A stretch of 64,000 nt of DNA from Actinomycetota bacterium (GCA_029979265.1 JAPOHW010000005.1:62001-126000), one strand, 5' to 3'; positions 25,207 through 34,444 are shown, counted from the stretch's first letter. Made by a program: numbers and translations. The notes: generated from the sequence alone by a model not told the origin.

Positions 25207-26454
25207 ATGAGCACCCCGGAGTCCGTGAGCGCCTGGGTCGAGGCGAACTGGCACCTCGACCTCACACTGGCCGAGTGGTGGCAGCGACTCGCCGATGCGG
25301 GATACGCCTTCCCTCACTGGCCGAGCGGCTTCGGTGGCCGAGGGCTTCGAGCCGCGGAGGCGGCCGCGATCCAGACCGTGCTCGGCCGCCATGGGGTGAT
25401 CGGCCCGCCGACCGGCAACGCACCGAACATGGGAGTGCCCACGCTCCTCGCCCACGGCACGAAGGAGCAACAAGAACGCTTCGTCACCCCGATCGCCAAC
25501 GGCCAGAACGCCTGGTGCCAGTTGTTCTCCGAGCCCGGCGCCGGTTCCGACCTCGCGAGCCTCGCATGCCGGGCCGAACGCGACGGCGACGAGTTCGTCG
25601 TCACCGGCCAGAAGGTCTGGAACTCGAGCGCCGACAGCAGCGAATGGGGCATGCTCGTCGCTCGCACCAATCCCGACGTCCCGAAACACGCTGGCATCAC
25701 CTGGATGATGATCGACATGCGCCAGCCCGGCGTCGAGGTGCGCCCATTGGTCCAGATGAACGGTGGTGCCGAGTTCTGCGAGGTCTTCCTCTCCGAGGCG
25801 CGGGTCCCCGTCGAGAACGTGATCGGCGGCATCGACAACGGCTGGAACGTCGCTCGCACGACGCTCACTTACGAGCGCGGTTCGGTCGGCAAGCGCTATC
25901 CGAAGGGCCTGGTCGAGATGCGCGCCGGTTCGCTGTCCGGCAACCTCGACCGCCGAGTCGGCGATCTGATCGAGGTGTCGAAACAGGCTGCCCGTGACCC
26001 GAACAAGCGCTTCGACATCATGCTCGGTGCCAAGTCGATGATTCACCTGGCGCGGGACCTCGGACTCTCGCACGACCCGGTCGTCCGAGACCGCGTCGCC
26101 GACTACTACGTCCGGAGCGAGGTCTACCGACTCACCGGACAACGCAGTCGCGACAACGCGAAGGGCGGCAAGGCGGGTCCCGAAGGGTCGATCATGAAGC
26201 TCGCGCTCGCGATGCTCGCCCACCGATCCCGCGACCTGTCGATGTCGCTGATCGGGGCGGACGGCATGTTGATGGGCAGCGACGCCCGCGAGAACGGCAA
26301 GGTGCAACGGGCCTGCCTGTCGAGCTTCGCCCCGTCGCTCGGCGGCGGCACCAACGAGATCCAGCGGAACATCATCGGGGAACGTTCCCTCGGACTCCCC
26401 CGCGAGCCCGGCAACGACAACGACGTCCCGTTCCGAGACCTGAAGCGGTCCTGA
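25207..26454 (+). CDS. Acyl-CoA dehydrogenase
   Basis: A 415-residue flavoprotein dehydrogenase with all three domains: WPSGFGGRGL early, FSEPGAGSDLASL and VTGQKVWNSSA in the middle, and GGGTNEIQRNIIGERSLGLPREP at the end. It introduces the alpha-beta double bond and passes electrons to ETF. The ATG is fixed by the position of the family B palindrome just upstream; an open frame running further back crosses the monooxygenase remnant and is not real. First gene of a tight four-gene run. Confidence 0.92.
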   Translation: MSTPESVSAWVEANWHLDLTLAEWWQRLADAGYAFPHWPSGFGGRGLRAAEAAAIQTVLGRHGVIGPPTGNAPNMGVPTLLAHGTKEQQERFVTPIANGQNAWCQLFSEPGAGSDLASLACRAERDGDEFVVTGQKVWNSSADSSEWGMLVARTNPDVPKHAGITWMMIDMRQPGVEVRPLVQMNGGAEFCEVFLSEARVPVENVIGGIDNGWNVARTTLTYERGSVGKRYPKGLVEMRAGSLSGNLDRRVGDLIEVSKQAARDPNKRFDIMLGAKSMIHLARDLGLSHDPVVRDRVADYYVRSEVYRLTGQRSRDNAKGGKAGPEGSIMKLALAMLAHRSRDLSMSLIGADGMLMGSDARENGKVQRACLSSFAPSLGGGTNEIQRNIIGERSLGLPREPGNDNDVPFRDLKRS

Positions 26455-26455
26455 C

Positions 26456-26917
26456 GTGCCCGGCTTCCGACTCAGCCACGACGAGATCTGGGCGTATGTC
26501 GCCGACGCCCACACCGGCATCCTCACGACGCTTCGCCGCGACGGCGTCCCGATCGCGATGCCGTTGTGGTTCGCTGCCGTCGACGAACGAATCTACGTCA
26601 ACACCAGAGGCAAGAAGCTCGATCGGGCGCGCCGCGACCCCCGAGCCTCCTTCCTCGTCGAAAGCGGCGTCGCCTGGCAAGACCTCCAGGCGGTGCACTT
26701 CACCGGAACGGTCGAGATCGTCGAGCCCGACGGCGATCTGCTGGGCCGGATCGAGGTCGAGATACACCGCAAGTACGACCGACATCGCACCGATCCGGCC
26801 GACATGCCCGACCGTGTCGCCGCGGCTTACGGCGCCGGCATGCGGTGGCTGCGGTTCGCCCCCGACGGGCGAGTTCTGAGCTGGAACAACCGAGCCCTGA
26901 TGGGAGACGCCTCATGA
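26456..26917 (+). CDS. FMN/F420-binding split-barrel (PPOX-class) protein
   Basis: A 153-residue protein with a GTG start one base after the ACAD stop. The segments TGILTTLRRDGVPIAMPLWF, IYVNTRGKKLDRARRDPRASF and VHFTGTVEIVE are typical of pyridoxamine-oxidase-like, F420-dependent actinobacterial proteins. It may reduce or oxygenate an intermediate or supply reduced flavin to the monooxygenase encoded next, which overlaps it by ATGA. Confidence 0.8.
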   Translation: MPGFRLSHDEIWAYVADAHTGILTTLRRDGVPIAMPLWFAAVDERIYVNTRGKKLDRARRDPRASFLVESGVAWQDLQAVHFTGTVEIVEPDGDLLGRIEVEIHRKYDRHRTDPADMPDRVAAAYGAGMRWLRFAPDGRVLSWNNRALMGDAS

Positions 26918-27921
26918 CCGAAGCGGGATGGGCGATGCCGTGGCCGGGCGCCGACGTCGCACGAGTCGCCGAGCGGGCGGGGTGCCAGGCGTTCTGCTCG
27001 GGCGAGTTCGCCGACCGAAACGCCTACGTGTCGCTGGCCGAGATGGCCACCACCACCACCACCGCCATGATCGGACCCGGCGTGGCCTACGCATTCGCTC
27101 GCTCGCCGTTCGTGCACGCTTCGGCGGTCCGACACTGCGACAAGCTCGCGCCGGGTCGGATCTTCCTCGGACTGGGCTCTGGTACCCGCCGGATGAACGA
27201 GTCGTGGTTCGCTACGCCCGCCGATCGGGCACTCGGGCGGATGGCCGACATGGTCGGCGCCATACGCTCCTACCTCATCGCGCCGAACATGAGGCCGGTC
27301 CGGCACGACGGCGAGTTCTACCCGATCGATGCTGCGATCATGGCTCCGGTGCTCGGACTGATCGACGTGCCGATCGTGCTCGGCGCGTTCAACGAGGGCA
27401 TGCTGCGCGTCGCTGGACGCGTAGCCGACGGCATCATTGGGCACGGCCTGTTCACCGACCGCTGGTGGGACGAGACGATCGACCCGAACCTCGCGGTCGG
27501 TGCGGTCGCGGCTGGCCGCGACCCGAGCACCCTCCGCAGATGGGGCTGGGTGATCACCTCTGTGAACGACGACGACCCCGGTCGCGCCGAGCGCGACGCT
27601 CGGCTGATGGTGGCGTTCTACGTCACGGTAAAGACGTACGACACCCTCACCTCGATGCACGGTTGGGACTCCGGAGTCGCAGCCGTGCGCGACGCGTTTC
27701 GACGCCAGGACATTGACGGTATGGCCGCAGCCGTGCCCCAGGACATGCTCGACTCGATCGCGATTTACGGCACCACTGTGGAGGCACGCGATCGCATCGC
27801 AGCGCGTCGACGCCTCCCCGAGCTCCGCTTCCACTCCCCACCGTCGTTCATGGTCTCTCCGAAACGGATGACCGCCTACAACGAATCCATCGTCGATCTA
27901 CTGAAGGAGTCCACCTCATGA
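26914..27921 (+). CDS. LLM-class flavin/F420-dependent oxidoreductase
   Basis: A 335-residue luciferase-like TIM barrel: GEFADRN, IGPGVAYAFARSP and IFLGLGSGTRR are the recognisable flavin-binding segments, and VAGRVADGIIGH the later conserved helix. A codon run ACC x5 encodes TTTTT near residue 47. ATGA overlaps on both sides couple it to the split-barrel protein and to the MaoC-like hydratase. Oxygenation or dehydrogenation of a CoA thioester is plausible. Confidence 0.83.
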   Translation: MTEAGWAMPWPGADVARVAERAGCQAFCSGEFADRNAYVSLAEMATTTTTAMIGPGVAYAFARSPFVHASAVRHCDKLAPGRIFLGLGSGTRRMNESWFATPADRALGRMADMVGAIRSYLIAPNMRPVRHDGEFYPIDAAIMAPVLGLIDVPIVLGAFNEGMLRVAGRVADGIIGHGLFTDRWWDETIDPNLAVGAVAAGRDPSTLRRWGWVITSVNDDDPGRAERDARLMVAFYVTVKTYDTLTSMHGWDSGVAAVRDAFRRQDIDGMAAAVPQDMLDSIAIYGTTVEARDRIAARRRLPELRFHSPPSFMVSPKRMTAYNESIVDLLKESTS

Positions 27922-29180
27922 CCGACACCTCCGACCCCACCTACGGCATCCTCACCGATGAATCCTTCGAGCGATCACGTTCCCGCATTGGTATCCCGCA
28001 GCCACTGCCAAACATTCCACACAACCTCGAGGTGTCACGGGACGGGTTGCGTCACTTCGCGTACGGGTACGGGGACGACAACCCGCTCTACTGCGACCCG
28101 CACTACGCCGCGAACACCCGGTGGGGTGGCGTGATCAGCCCGCCCACCTTCGGGCCGTACACGATGGGTGAGGACGCGTCACCGCGACCGGTACCGCCCG
28201 AGAACAAGGCACTCCTGCGCGGCGACCCGTTCGCCGGGCTCGGGTCGTACCAAGCCGTCATGGAGTTCGAGTGGTGGCGGCCACTCCAGCTCGGCGACGG
28301 GCTGAAGTGTCTGCGCGCTCAGGCCGGTGTGGCCGACAAGCGGAGCGAGTTCGGCGGGCGGACCGCGCACATCACGCACGACTTCATCTACGCCAACCAG
28401 CACGGAGACCTGCACGCCATCCAGCGCGGCACCTGGATCAACGCCGAGCGCCACACGTCGCGCGAACGCAAGAAGGAGCACGACCTCCCCGAGCCCTACA
28501 TCCCCGAGCAGCTCGCCGAGATCGATGCCGCCTACGAGGCCGAGACCAGGCGGGGCGCCAACCCGCGCTATTTCGAAGACGTCGAAATCGGCGACGTCGT
28601 CGACCCGAAGGTGAAGGGGCCACTCACGACCACCAACATCGTCGTCTGGCACCTCGGCTGGGGCATGCAGCTCACCCCGCCCGGCAACTTCGCGATCGAG
28701 TACAAGGTCCGCAAGAAGGCACCCGGTCTCTATCCGCCGAACCAGCTCAACATCCCCGACACCGTGCAACGTCTGCACTGGGAGCCAGAACGTGCCCGCG
28801 AGCTCGGCCTACCGACGTCGTACGACTACGGCGGCCTGCGGGAGACCTGGCTGTGCCATCTCGTGACCGACTGGATGGGCGACGACGCATGGCTCTGGAA
28901 GTTCGAGTGTCAGCACCGCCGCTTCAACTTCATCGGGGACACCACCTGGCTGACGGGTGAGGTGGCCGACAAACGGCAGGTCGAAACGTCGAAGGGCATC
29001 CGCAGCGAGGTCGACCTCGTCATCCGATGCACCAACCAGCGCGGCGTCGTCACGAGCCCGGGCAAGGCCACGATCCTGCTCCCGAGCCGTGAGCACGGTG
29101 AGGTCATCCTCCCCGCGCCACCGGTGAACAACTTGCAGGGCATGCTCGAATACGAGATCGATCGACTGAAGCCCGAGTGA
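27918..29180 (+). CDS. FAS1-like/MaoC-like double hot-dog hydratase
   Basis: A 420-residue protein with two hot-dog halves. The N-terminal half has the MaoC dehydratase-N pattern (HFAYGYGDDNPLYCDPHYAANTRWGG split around residue 45); the second half begins near YFEDVEIGDVVDP. Similar proteins hydrate enoyl-CoAs, alone or as heterodimers. It is paralogous to the 441-residue protein at 36088. Terminal gene of the ACAD-FMN-LLM run, coupled by ATGA. Confidence 0.82.
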   Translation: MTDTSDPTYGILTDESFERSRSRIGIPQPLPNIPHNLEVSRDGLRHFAYGYGDDNPLYCDPHYAANTRWGGVISPPTFGPYTMGEDASPRPVPPENKALLRGDPFAGLGSYQAVMEFEWWRPLQLGDGLKCLRAQAGVADKRSEFGGRTAHITHDFIYANQHGDLHAIQRGTWINAERHTSRERKKEHDLPEPYIPEQLAEIDAAYEAETRRGANPRYFEDVEIGDVVDPKVKGPLTTTNIVVWHLGWGMQLTPPGNFAIEYKVRKKAPGLYPPNQLNIPDTVQRLHWEPERARELGLPTSYDYGGLRETWLCHLVTDWMGDDAWLWKFECQHRRFNFIGDTTWLTGEVADKRQVETSKGIRSEVDLVIRCTNQRGVVTSPGKATILLPSREHGEVILPAPPVNNLQGMLEYEIDRLKPE

Positions 29181-29190
29181 GCCGACCGAC

Positions 29191-29211
29191 TCCGGCGACT
29201 TGACCGCCGGG
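29191..29211 (+). terminator. Short GC hairpin after MaoC-like gene
   Basis: CCGGCG at 29192-29197 pairs with CGCCGG at 29205-29210 around a 7-base loop, 11 bases after the hydratase stop. No T-run. The remaining part of the 149-base convergent gap (to 29329) shows nothing else I can name. Confidence 0.35.
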
Positions 29212-29329
29212 TCGAGCCGTGGAGCCCGGTCCCAGGCGGCCTGACGCGCTGACATGGGTCGGGCGCCACCACTTCGACGGGACGGTCGGTGTTGTCGTCC
29301 GGCGAACTCTGCCCCCGGATGGAGCTCGC

Positions 29330-30127
29330 TCAACGGAAGGTCGGCGGGCGATTCACCCGGGGCTCGCCCCGGCGGTCGGCGGCCGGCTTGTTGCCGATGT
29401 GGGTGTATGCCAGGCCGTTCTGCTTGGCCATGTGGGGAGGCATCTCGATCGACTCCCAGATCGCCCGCACCGTGCCTTGGATCGCAATCGGGTTGCGTGC
29501 CGAGATCTGCGAAGCGATGTCGGCAGCGCGGGCACGGAGCTCGTCGAACGGCACGACCTCGGTCACCAACCCGATCCGCATCGCCGTCTCGGCGGTGATC
29601 CGTTCCTCGGTGCCCATGAGCGCCCATCGCAGCACCTCACCGAGCGGCACCCCGCGATGCAGCATCCCAATCGGCTCGAGCGCCGACACGATGCCGCCGT
29701 TCGCATGCGGATCGAAGAAGGTGGCGGTGTCCGAGGCGATCACGATGTCACACTCGTTCACCATGTACTGGCCACCGCCTGCGCACATCCCCTGCACCGC
29801 ACAGACCACCGGCTTCCAGACCTTGTTAGTGCGCGGGCCGAGGTACTCGCCGGGGTCGGCGTGGTTCCAGACGTTCTGGTCGGCCCACCACATCCCGGCC
29901 TTGACGTCGATCCCCGTGCAGAAGGCCCGATCGCCGTTGGCACGCAGGACCGCGACGTGGATCTCGTCGGTTTCGCGCACGATGCCCCACGCTTGCTGCA
30001 TCTCCCGGCACATCGTTTCGGTGAACGAGTTGAACTGATCGGGACGGTCGAGTGTGATGGTCGCAACGTGGTCGCCGACCTCGAACTCGATCGTGTCGAA
30101 CTGATGCGCCGCGTCGGATGCTGCCAT
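29330..30127 (-). CDS. Enoyl-CoA hydratase/isomerase family protein
   Basis: A 265-residue crotonase. Oxyanion-hole segments are DRAFCTGID and QGMCAGGGQY; a Trp/Asn-rich loop (WWADQNVWNHADP) lies between them, and FFDPHANGG occupies the position of the usual SARFGLPE segment. The C-terminus PRVNRPPTFR is typical. It is divergent from the kinase-fold gene at 30153, with a family B site between the two starts. Confidence 0.87.
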   Translation of the reverse strand: MAASDAAHQFDTIEFEVGDHVATITLDRPDQFNSFTETMCREMQQAWGIVRETDEIHVAVLRANGDRAFCTGIDVKAGMWWADQNVWNHADPGEYLGPRTNKVWKPVVCAVQGMCAGGGQYMVNECDIVIASDTATFFDPHANGGIVSALEPIGMLHRGVPLGEVLRWALMGTEERITAETAMRIGLVTEVVPFDELRARAADIASQISARNPIAIQGTVRAIWESIEMPPHMAKQNGLAYTHIGNKPAADRRGEPRVNRPPTFR

Positions 30128-30128
30128 G

Positions 30129-30148
30129 GAAAACAGGTTACGGTTTTG
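30129..30148. promoter_or_regulatory. Family B site between crotonase and phosphotransferase genes
   Basis: Read on the minus strand: CAAAACC, GTAACC, TGTTTTC; 14 of 20 positions match the reference site at 23693. AAAAC/GTTTT arms are symmetrical. It occupies nearly all of the 25-base divergent gap. Confidence 0.5.
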
Positions 30149-30152
30149 GCGT

Positions 30153-31505
30153 ATGTCGATGTCACTCGAACCACGCCGGGAAGAGCTCGAACGCTGGGTC
30201 GCGACTGTGGTCGGCGTGCCAGCGGTCGATCTGAAGCGGCGACCCGGCGGTGGCAGCCACCAAGCGTGGGACGTCCTGCTTGCCGGCGAGGCACGGTGGT
30301 TCCTCCGGGCCGACGCAATCGAGCCGGAGCCCTCGAAGCACTACTCGCTACGACGCGAGGCCGAGATCTACACAGCCGTGAACTCGATCGGACTGCCGAG
30401 CCCCCGCGTGCTCGGCGTGCACGACGAACTCGAAGCGGTGCTCCTCGAGCGATCCTCGGGCGACGCCTCGTTCGCTCGACTCGACCTCGCCGCGCAGACC
30501 GAGATCATCGACGACTTCGCTCCCTGGCTCGCCCGCCTGCACGCCGCCGACCCAACGACGCTCGTCCTGCCGAGCCTGGTGCCGGCGTCGACGATCGTCG
30601 AGGCAGTCCACCACGAGCTCGACCTGTGGGAACGCCGACTCGATGACTCCGCAACACCCGACCCGGTACTGACCGCGTGCTTCCACTGGCTTCGTGACCA
30701 CGTGCCCGACACCGGCGACACCCCTCCGTCGCTCGTCCAGGGCGACACAGGACCTGGCAACTTCCTCCACGACGGTCACCGCGTGACCGCCATACTCGAC
30801 TTCGAGCTCGGGCATCTGGGCGATCCCATGGAGGACCTCGCGTGGGTCGGCACCCGCAACGCACAAGAGCCCGTTCCCGATTTCGAACGGTTCCTCGAAC
30901 GCTACGCCGAAGCGATCGGCGTCGCGGTCGATCGGGATCGGATCCGATATCACGCCCTGTTCGCCGAGCTCCGGATCGCCACCCTCGGAGCCGAGCGCGC
31001 CGGCACCGAACCCGACCTCGGAGCTGAGTACGGCAATCGCCTGATCTACGGCGCCCTGCACCGCCGCCTGACCGTCGAAGCGCTCGCCACCGCGATGGGC
31101 ATTGAGCTCCCGGACGTCGCGCTCCCCGAGCTCGCCGACACCGACGACACGTTCTACTTCGATGCGGCGCTCCACCAGATGCGCCACAGCATCGGCCCGG
31201 CGATCGACGACCCGTGGGCCGATCGGCTGCTCAAGGGTCTGGCCCGGGTCACGAAATACCTCCGCGAGGTCGACCGCGCCGGGGACCGCCACGAGCGCGC
31301 CGAACTCGATGACCTCGAACGGCTGCTGGGTGACCGCCCGGCATCGGTCCGGGAGGGGGCGACTGCACTGCTGAAGCTCGTTCGCGCTCGCCGGCTCAGC
31401 GCGGCCGAGTTGCTGCCCTATGCGGCCGGGCAGGTCGCGCGGATGACCCAGCTCGTCGGCCCGGCGATGGGTCGTCTGGCAACAAGCCATCTCCCCGATG
31501 TGTGA
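30153..31505 (+). CDS. Phosphotransferase family protein (aminoglycoside-phosphotransferase fold)
   Basis: A 450-residue kinase-fold protein. RRPGGGSHQAW resembles the glycine-rich loop and LVQGDTGPGNFLHDG is the Brenner catalytic loop with Asp and Asn present, the usual His being Gln; ILDFELGHLGDPMEDLAW is the metal-binding segment. ACAD10/11-type proteins combine such kinases with ACADs to phosphorylate hydroxyacyl-CoAs, so a role in removing 4- or 5-hydroxyacyl groups is possible (inference). Start chosen at ATG 30153, beyond the family B site; an ATG at 30126 lies inside the site. A C-terminal helical extension of about 120 residues follows the kinase core. Confidence 0.8.
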   Translation: MSMSLEPRREELERWVATVVGVPAVDLKRRPGGGSHQAWDVLLAGEARWFLRADAIEPEPSKHYSLRREAEIYTAVNSIGLPSPRVLGVHDELEAVLLERSSGDASFARLDLAAQTEIIDDFAPWLARLHAADPTTLVLPSLVPASTIVEAVHHELDLWERRLDDSATPDPVLTACFHWLRDHVPDTGDTPPSLVQGDTGPGNFLHDGHRVTAILDFELGHLGDPMEDLAWVGTRNAQEPVPDFERFLERYAEAIGVAVDRDRIRYHALFAELRIATLGAERAGTEPDLGAEYGNRLIYGALHRRLTVEALATAMGIELPDVALPELADTDDTFYFDAALHQMRHSIGPAIDDPWADRLLKGLARVTKYLREVDRAGDRHERAELDDLERLLGDRPASVREGATALLKLVRARRLSAAELLPYAAGQVARMTQLVGPAMGRLATSHLPDV

Positions 31506-31596
31506 AGCCACGACGATCCCCACTTCCGAGCCCGAGCTCAAAGAGGGTTCGGTTTACCGTGTATTCGGAGGAACGCACTCGACCGTGGGGGCAACG

Positions 31597-31653
31597 ATGG
31601 ACTTCCGACTTGACGGCAAAGTTGCAATCCTCACGGGCGCAAAGCGGTCCTGA
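31597..31653 (+). pseudogene. N-terminal stub of a short-chain dehydrogenase
   Basis: Eighteen codons, MDFRLDGKVAILTGAKRS, then TGA. This is the standard SDR start up to the TGA(S/K)RG cofactor loop, after which the rest of the gene is gone: the next base begins the stop of the convergent crotonase. The 91 bases before it (31506-31596) presumably held its promoter; I find no family A or B site there. Confidence 0.7.
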
Positions 31654-32487
31654 TCACCGCCCGCCGAACGTCGGGCGGCGCTTCTCAACCCAGGCGCGCA
31701 CACCCTCGCGGTGGTCGGCCGTCTGCCCGGTCTCGATCTGGCGGCGCGACTCGATGGCGATTGCGTCGGCGAGCGAAAGCCGATCGGCATCGGCCACGTT
31801 TGCCTTCATCAGCGCGATCGCCGTCTGCGGCCCCTCGGCGAAGGTGCCTGCCCACGCTCGCCAGGCCCTGGCGAAGTCGGCGTCGGGCACGAGACGATCG
31901 AGCATCCCGAGCCTCAGCGCCTCCTCGGCCTCGACCGTCCGGTTCGACGCCAAGATGTCGAGCGCGGCGGACGGGCTGACGCGACGTGTCAGCAACCATG
32001 CCCCGCCGTAGTCGCCCGAAAACCCGAGCTTCGCCCACCCTCCGATAAACCGGGCCGATGCCGCGCCGATGCGGAGATCGCAGGCCAGCGCCAGCGCCAT
32101 ACCGGCGCCGACCGCGGGCCCGTTGACGGCGGCGATGGTGACGATCGGCGCCTCGTGCAGGAGGACGGACAGTTGCGCGCAGGAGGTCAGAAACGCCGCC
32201 CGCTCGTCGAGGGAGGGCGTCGTCCCGTCGGTCCGGCGGCCGCTGCCCACCCGAACGTCACCTCCGGCGCAGAACGCGTTTCCTTCGCCGGTCAAGACGA
32301 TGCAGCCGACGTCCGGATCGTCGACCCACCCGCTGACGGTGCGCGCGATCGGGCCGTGCATGTCGTCGTGCAGGGCGTTCCGACTGTCCGGGCGGGTCAG
32401 CGTGATCACGCCGATCCGGTCGACGACCTCGAACCTCACCATTTCGTTGCTCAAGTCGGGGAGGTCGGAGGGTGACGGCGCGTCCAC
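31654..32487 (-). CDS. Enoyl-CoA hydratase/isomerase family protein
   Basis: A crotonase of 277 residues from GTG 32487, or 262 from ATG 32442 (MVRFEVVDRIGVITLTRP), which suits the family better; neither has a strong Shine-Dalgarno. NAFCAGGDVRVG and NGPAVGAGMALALACDLRIG form the oxyanion hole; C-terminus VEKRRPTFGGR is intact although it abuts the SDR stub. Divergent from the GntR gene, which may regulate it. Confidence 0.88.
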   Translation of the reverse strand: MDAPSPSDLPDLSNEMVRFEVVDRIGVITLTRPDSRNALHDDMHGPIARTVSGWVDDPDVGCIVLTGEGNAFCAGGDVRVGSGRRTDGTTPSLDERAAFLTSCAQLSVLLHEAPIVTIAAVNGPAVGAGMALALACDLRIGAASARFIGGWAKLGFSGDYGGAWLLTRRVSPSAALDILASNRTVEAEEALRLGMLDRLVPDADFARAWRAWAGTFAEGPQTAIALMKANVADADRLSLADAIAIESRRQIETGQTADHREGVRAWVEKRRPTFGGR

Positions 32488-32510
32488 CGCGAAATCGTAG
32501 ACTCATCTCG

Positions 32511-33242
32511 ATGTCGGTTCCGGGCGCAAACAAGAAGGTGCACCAGGGCGTTGCCGATCTGATACGTCAGCGGATCGTGGCCGGGGAACTCGTCGAAGGA
32601 CAACGACTGCCGCCCGAGGACGACCTCACCGCCCAATTCGGCATCGCCCGCACGACGCTCCGCGAAGCGCTCCGGGTCCTCGAATCACAGGGCCTGCTGG
32701 AGATCCGCCGTGGTCGAGGTGGTGGACCCGTCGTCACTCACCCCGATCTCGAGCCGATCTCCATGGCACTCGCCACGGTGTTGCAGCTCCAGGGCACGAC
32801 TGTGGGTGATCTAGACGCAGCTCGGCAGATGATCGAACCGCAGATTGCCGGCCAGTTGGCTCGCCAGTGCGACACGGTCGATCTCACGCATCTGACCAAG
32901 GCCATCGACCTCGCGTCCGACGTCGCGGATCGCGGGGACGGGATCGCCTTCGGCCTGGCTGCGGTCGGGGTCCACGAGGCGCTGGTCGAGGCCTCTGGCA
33001 ACAGCACGCTGGCGACGCTGACGCGACTGTTGCAGAGCATGCTCCGCGAGTACTACACGCGTCGGATGGACTCGATAGATCCGGAGTTGATGCGTCGTGC
33101 CGTCCGTGGCTATCGCAAGTTGCTTCGCCTGATCGTCCAAGGCGACGACGCCGGCGCCACCGCACACTGGCAGGCCACCATGCAGTACACGATCGGCGAA
33201 CGCGACCCGAACGAACTGGTCACAATCGCCGCTGGCGCCTAG
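32511..33242 (+). CDS. GntR/FadR-family transcriptional regulator
   Basis: A 243-residue regulator. The winged helix has the GntR signature LPPEDDLTAQFGIARTTLRE followed by LESQGLLEIRRGRGGG; the C-terminal all-helical FCD-type effector domain includes VHEALVEASGN and MLREYYTRR. ATG 32511 begins directly at the DNA-binding domain. It is the only regulator inside the 20-39 kb block where family B sites occur, so it is the obvious candidate to bind them, though none of those sites lies in its own promoter. Confidence 0.9.
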   Translation: MSVPGANKKVHQGVADLIRQRIVAGELVEGQRLPPEDDLTAQFGIARTTLREALRVLESQGLLEIRRGRGGGPVVTHPDLEPISMALATVLQLQGTTVGDLDAARQMIEPQIAGQLARQCDTVDLTHLTKAIDLASDVADRGDGIAFGLAAVGVHEALVEASGNSTLATLTRLLQSMLREYYTRRMDSIDPELMRRAVRGYRKLLRLIVQGDDAGATAHWQATMQYTIGERDPNELVTIAAGA

Positions 33243-33245
33243 CCA

Positions 33246-34439
33246 CTACTTCGGTTCGCGTGGCAGGCCCAACACCCGTTCGCCGAGCAGGTTGCGCTGG
33301 ATCTGATGGGTGCCACCGGCGATCCGAGCCTGACGCGTCGCGTTGAGGTCGTGGCTCACCACGTCGCCATCCCGGTCGGTCGGATCCCACGCCTGCCCCG
33401 CGGCACCGGCGATATCGGCAATCAGCTCGGCGCACTGCTGCTCGAGCGAACCTCCCGCAAGCTTCATCATCGATCCTGCGGCGGGATGGCCACCTGCCAA
33501 CGTTCCGTGGACGAACCGGTCGCGGACCCACTCGAGGAGGCGCTCGTTTGTGATCACCCGCATCATCCGGTCCCGGATGACCGGTTCGTCGATCGAACCA
33601 GCGGCGCGAGCCGCCCGCACGACCTGTCTGAGTCGGCGGCCGCCACCCGATCCACCCATGTAACCCGAGCGTTCGCTACCGAGAGTGCCCTGGGAGACTG
33701 CCCAGCCCTGGTTGACGTCACCGATGACCTTGTCGTGGCCAAGACGAACGCCTTCGAGAAAGACCTCGTTGAAGTGCAATCCCCCGGCGATGTCGACCAG
33801 TGGGCGAACCGTCACGCCCGGGGCGTTCATCGGCAGGACGAACATCGTGATGCCCACGTGGGGTTTGGGGGCATCGGGGTCGGTCCGGGCGAGCAGGAGT
33901 CCGAAATGCGCGTTGGCAGCGTACGACGACCACACCTTCTGCCCCTCGACCACCCATTCGTCGCCGTCACGAACCGCTCGGGTCCGCAGCGACACGAGGT
34001 CCGACCCGGCGTCCGGTTCGGAGAACAGTTGGCACCACTGTTCATCGGCGCTGACCAGGGCAGGTAGATATCGTCGCTTCTGCTCCTCGGTTCCCGAGGC
34101 CAGCAAGGTTGCCACGGCAAGGTGCATCCCGATGCCGAGCGGGCGCAATGACGGCGCGTCGTACCTGCGGTGCTCTTCGTCGACGACCCTGGCGTGCGCA
34201 TGGCTCAGACCGCGCCCGCCGAATTCGACCGGGATGTGAACACCGGACAGTCCGGCTCGGGCGAGCTCGCTCTGGAGTTCACGGGCTCGGTCGACCAATG
34301 CCTGGTGTCCGTCCGGAGCCCGCGCGATCACGTCTTCGCGTTCGTCATCCGCTTCGGGGTCGAGCAGTTCGAACCGCGACGAGAAGAACCTCCTGACCTC
34401 GGCTCGGAACTCTTCGATCGACACGTGGGCGTCAGCCAT
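33246..34439 (-). CDS. Acyl-CoA dehydrogenase
   Basis: A 397-residue ACAD: IPVEFGGRGLSH, FSEPDAGSDLVSL, VEGQKVWSSYA, and the C-terminal GGTHQIQRNLLGERVLGLPREPK. ATG 34439 is chosen since a family B-like site ends six bases upstream. It is divergent from the ligase at 34538 across a 98-base region holding two family B sites and convergent with the GntR gene three bases away. Likely oxidises the acyl-CoA produced by that ligase. Confidence 0.92.
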   Translation of the reverse strand: MADAHVSIEEFRAEVRRFFSSRFELLDPEADDEREDVIARAPDGHQALVDRARELQSELARAGLSGVHIPVEFGGRGLSHAHARVVDEEHRRYDAPSLRPLGIGMHLAVATLLASGTEEQKRRYLPALVSADEQWCQLFSEPDAGSDLVSLRTRAVRDGDEWVVEGQKVWSSYAANAHFGLLLARTDPDAPKPHVGITMFVLPMNAPGVTVRPLVDIAGGLHFNEVFLEGVRLGHDKVIGDVNQGWAVSQGTLGSERSGYMGGSGGGRRLRQVVRAARAAGSIDEPVIRDRMMRVITNERLLEWVRDRFVHGTLAGGHPAAGSMMKLAGGSLEQQCAELIADIAGAAGQAWDPTDRDGDVVSHDLNATRQARIAGGTHQIQRNLLGERVLGLPREPK

Positions 34440-34444
34440 ACCCT

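Noticed and set aside
27048-27065. ACC repeat in the LLM gene at 26914 as a microsatellite
   Set aside because: Five threonine codons in an intact conserved protein; short and unremarkable.
29219-30646. Open frame of about 475 codons on the plus strand
   Set aside because: It lies antisense to a clear crotonase and across the start of the kinase-fold gene, is Arg/His/Pro-rich and matches no family; a high-GC shadow frame.
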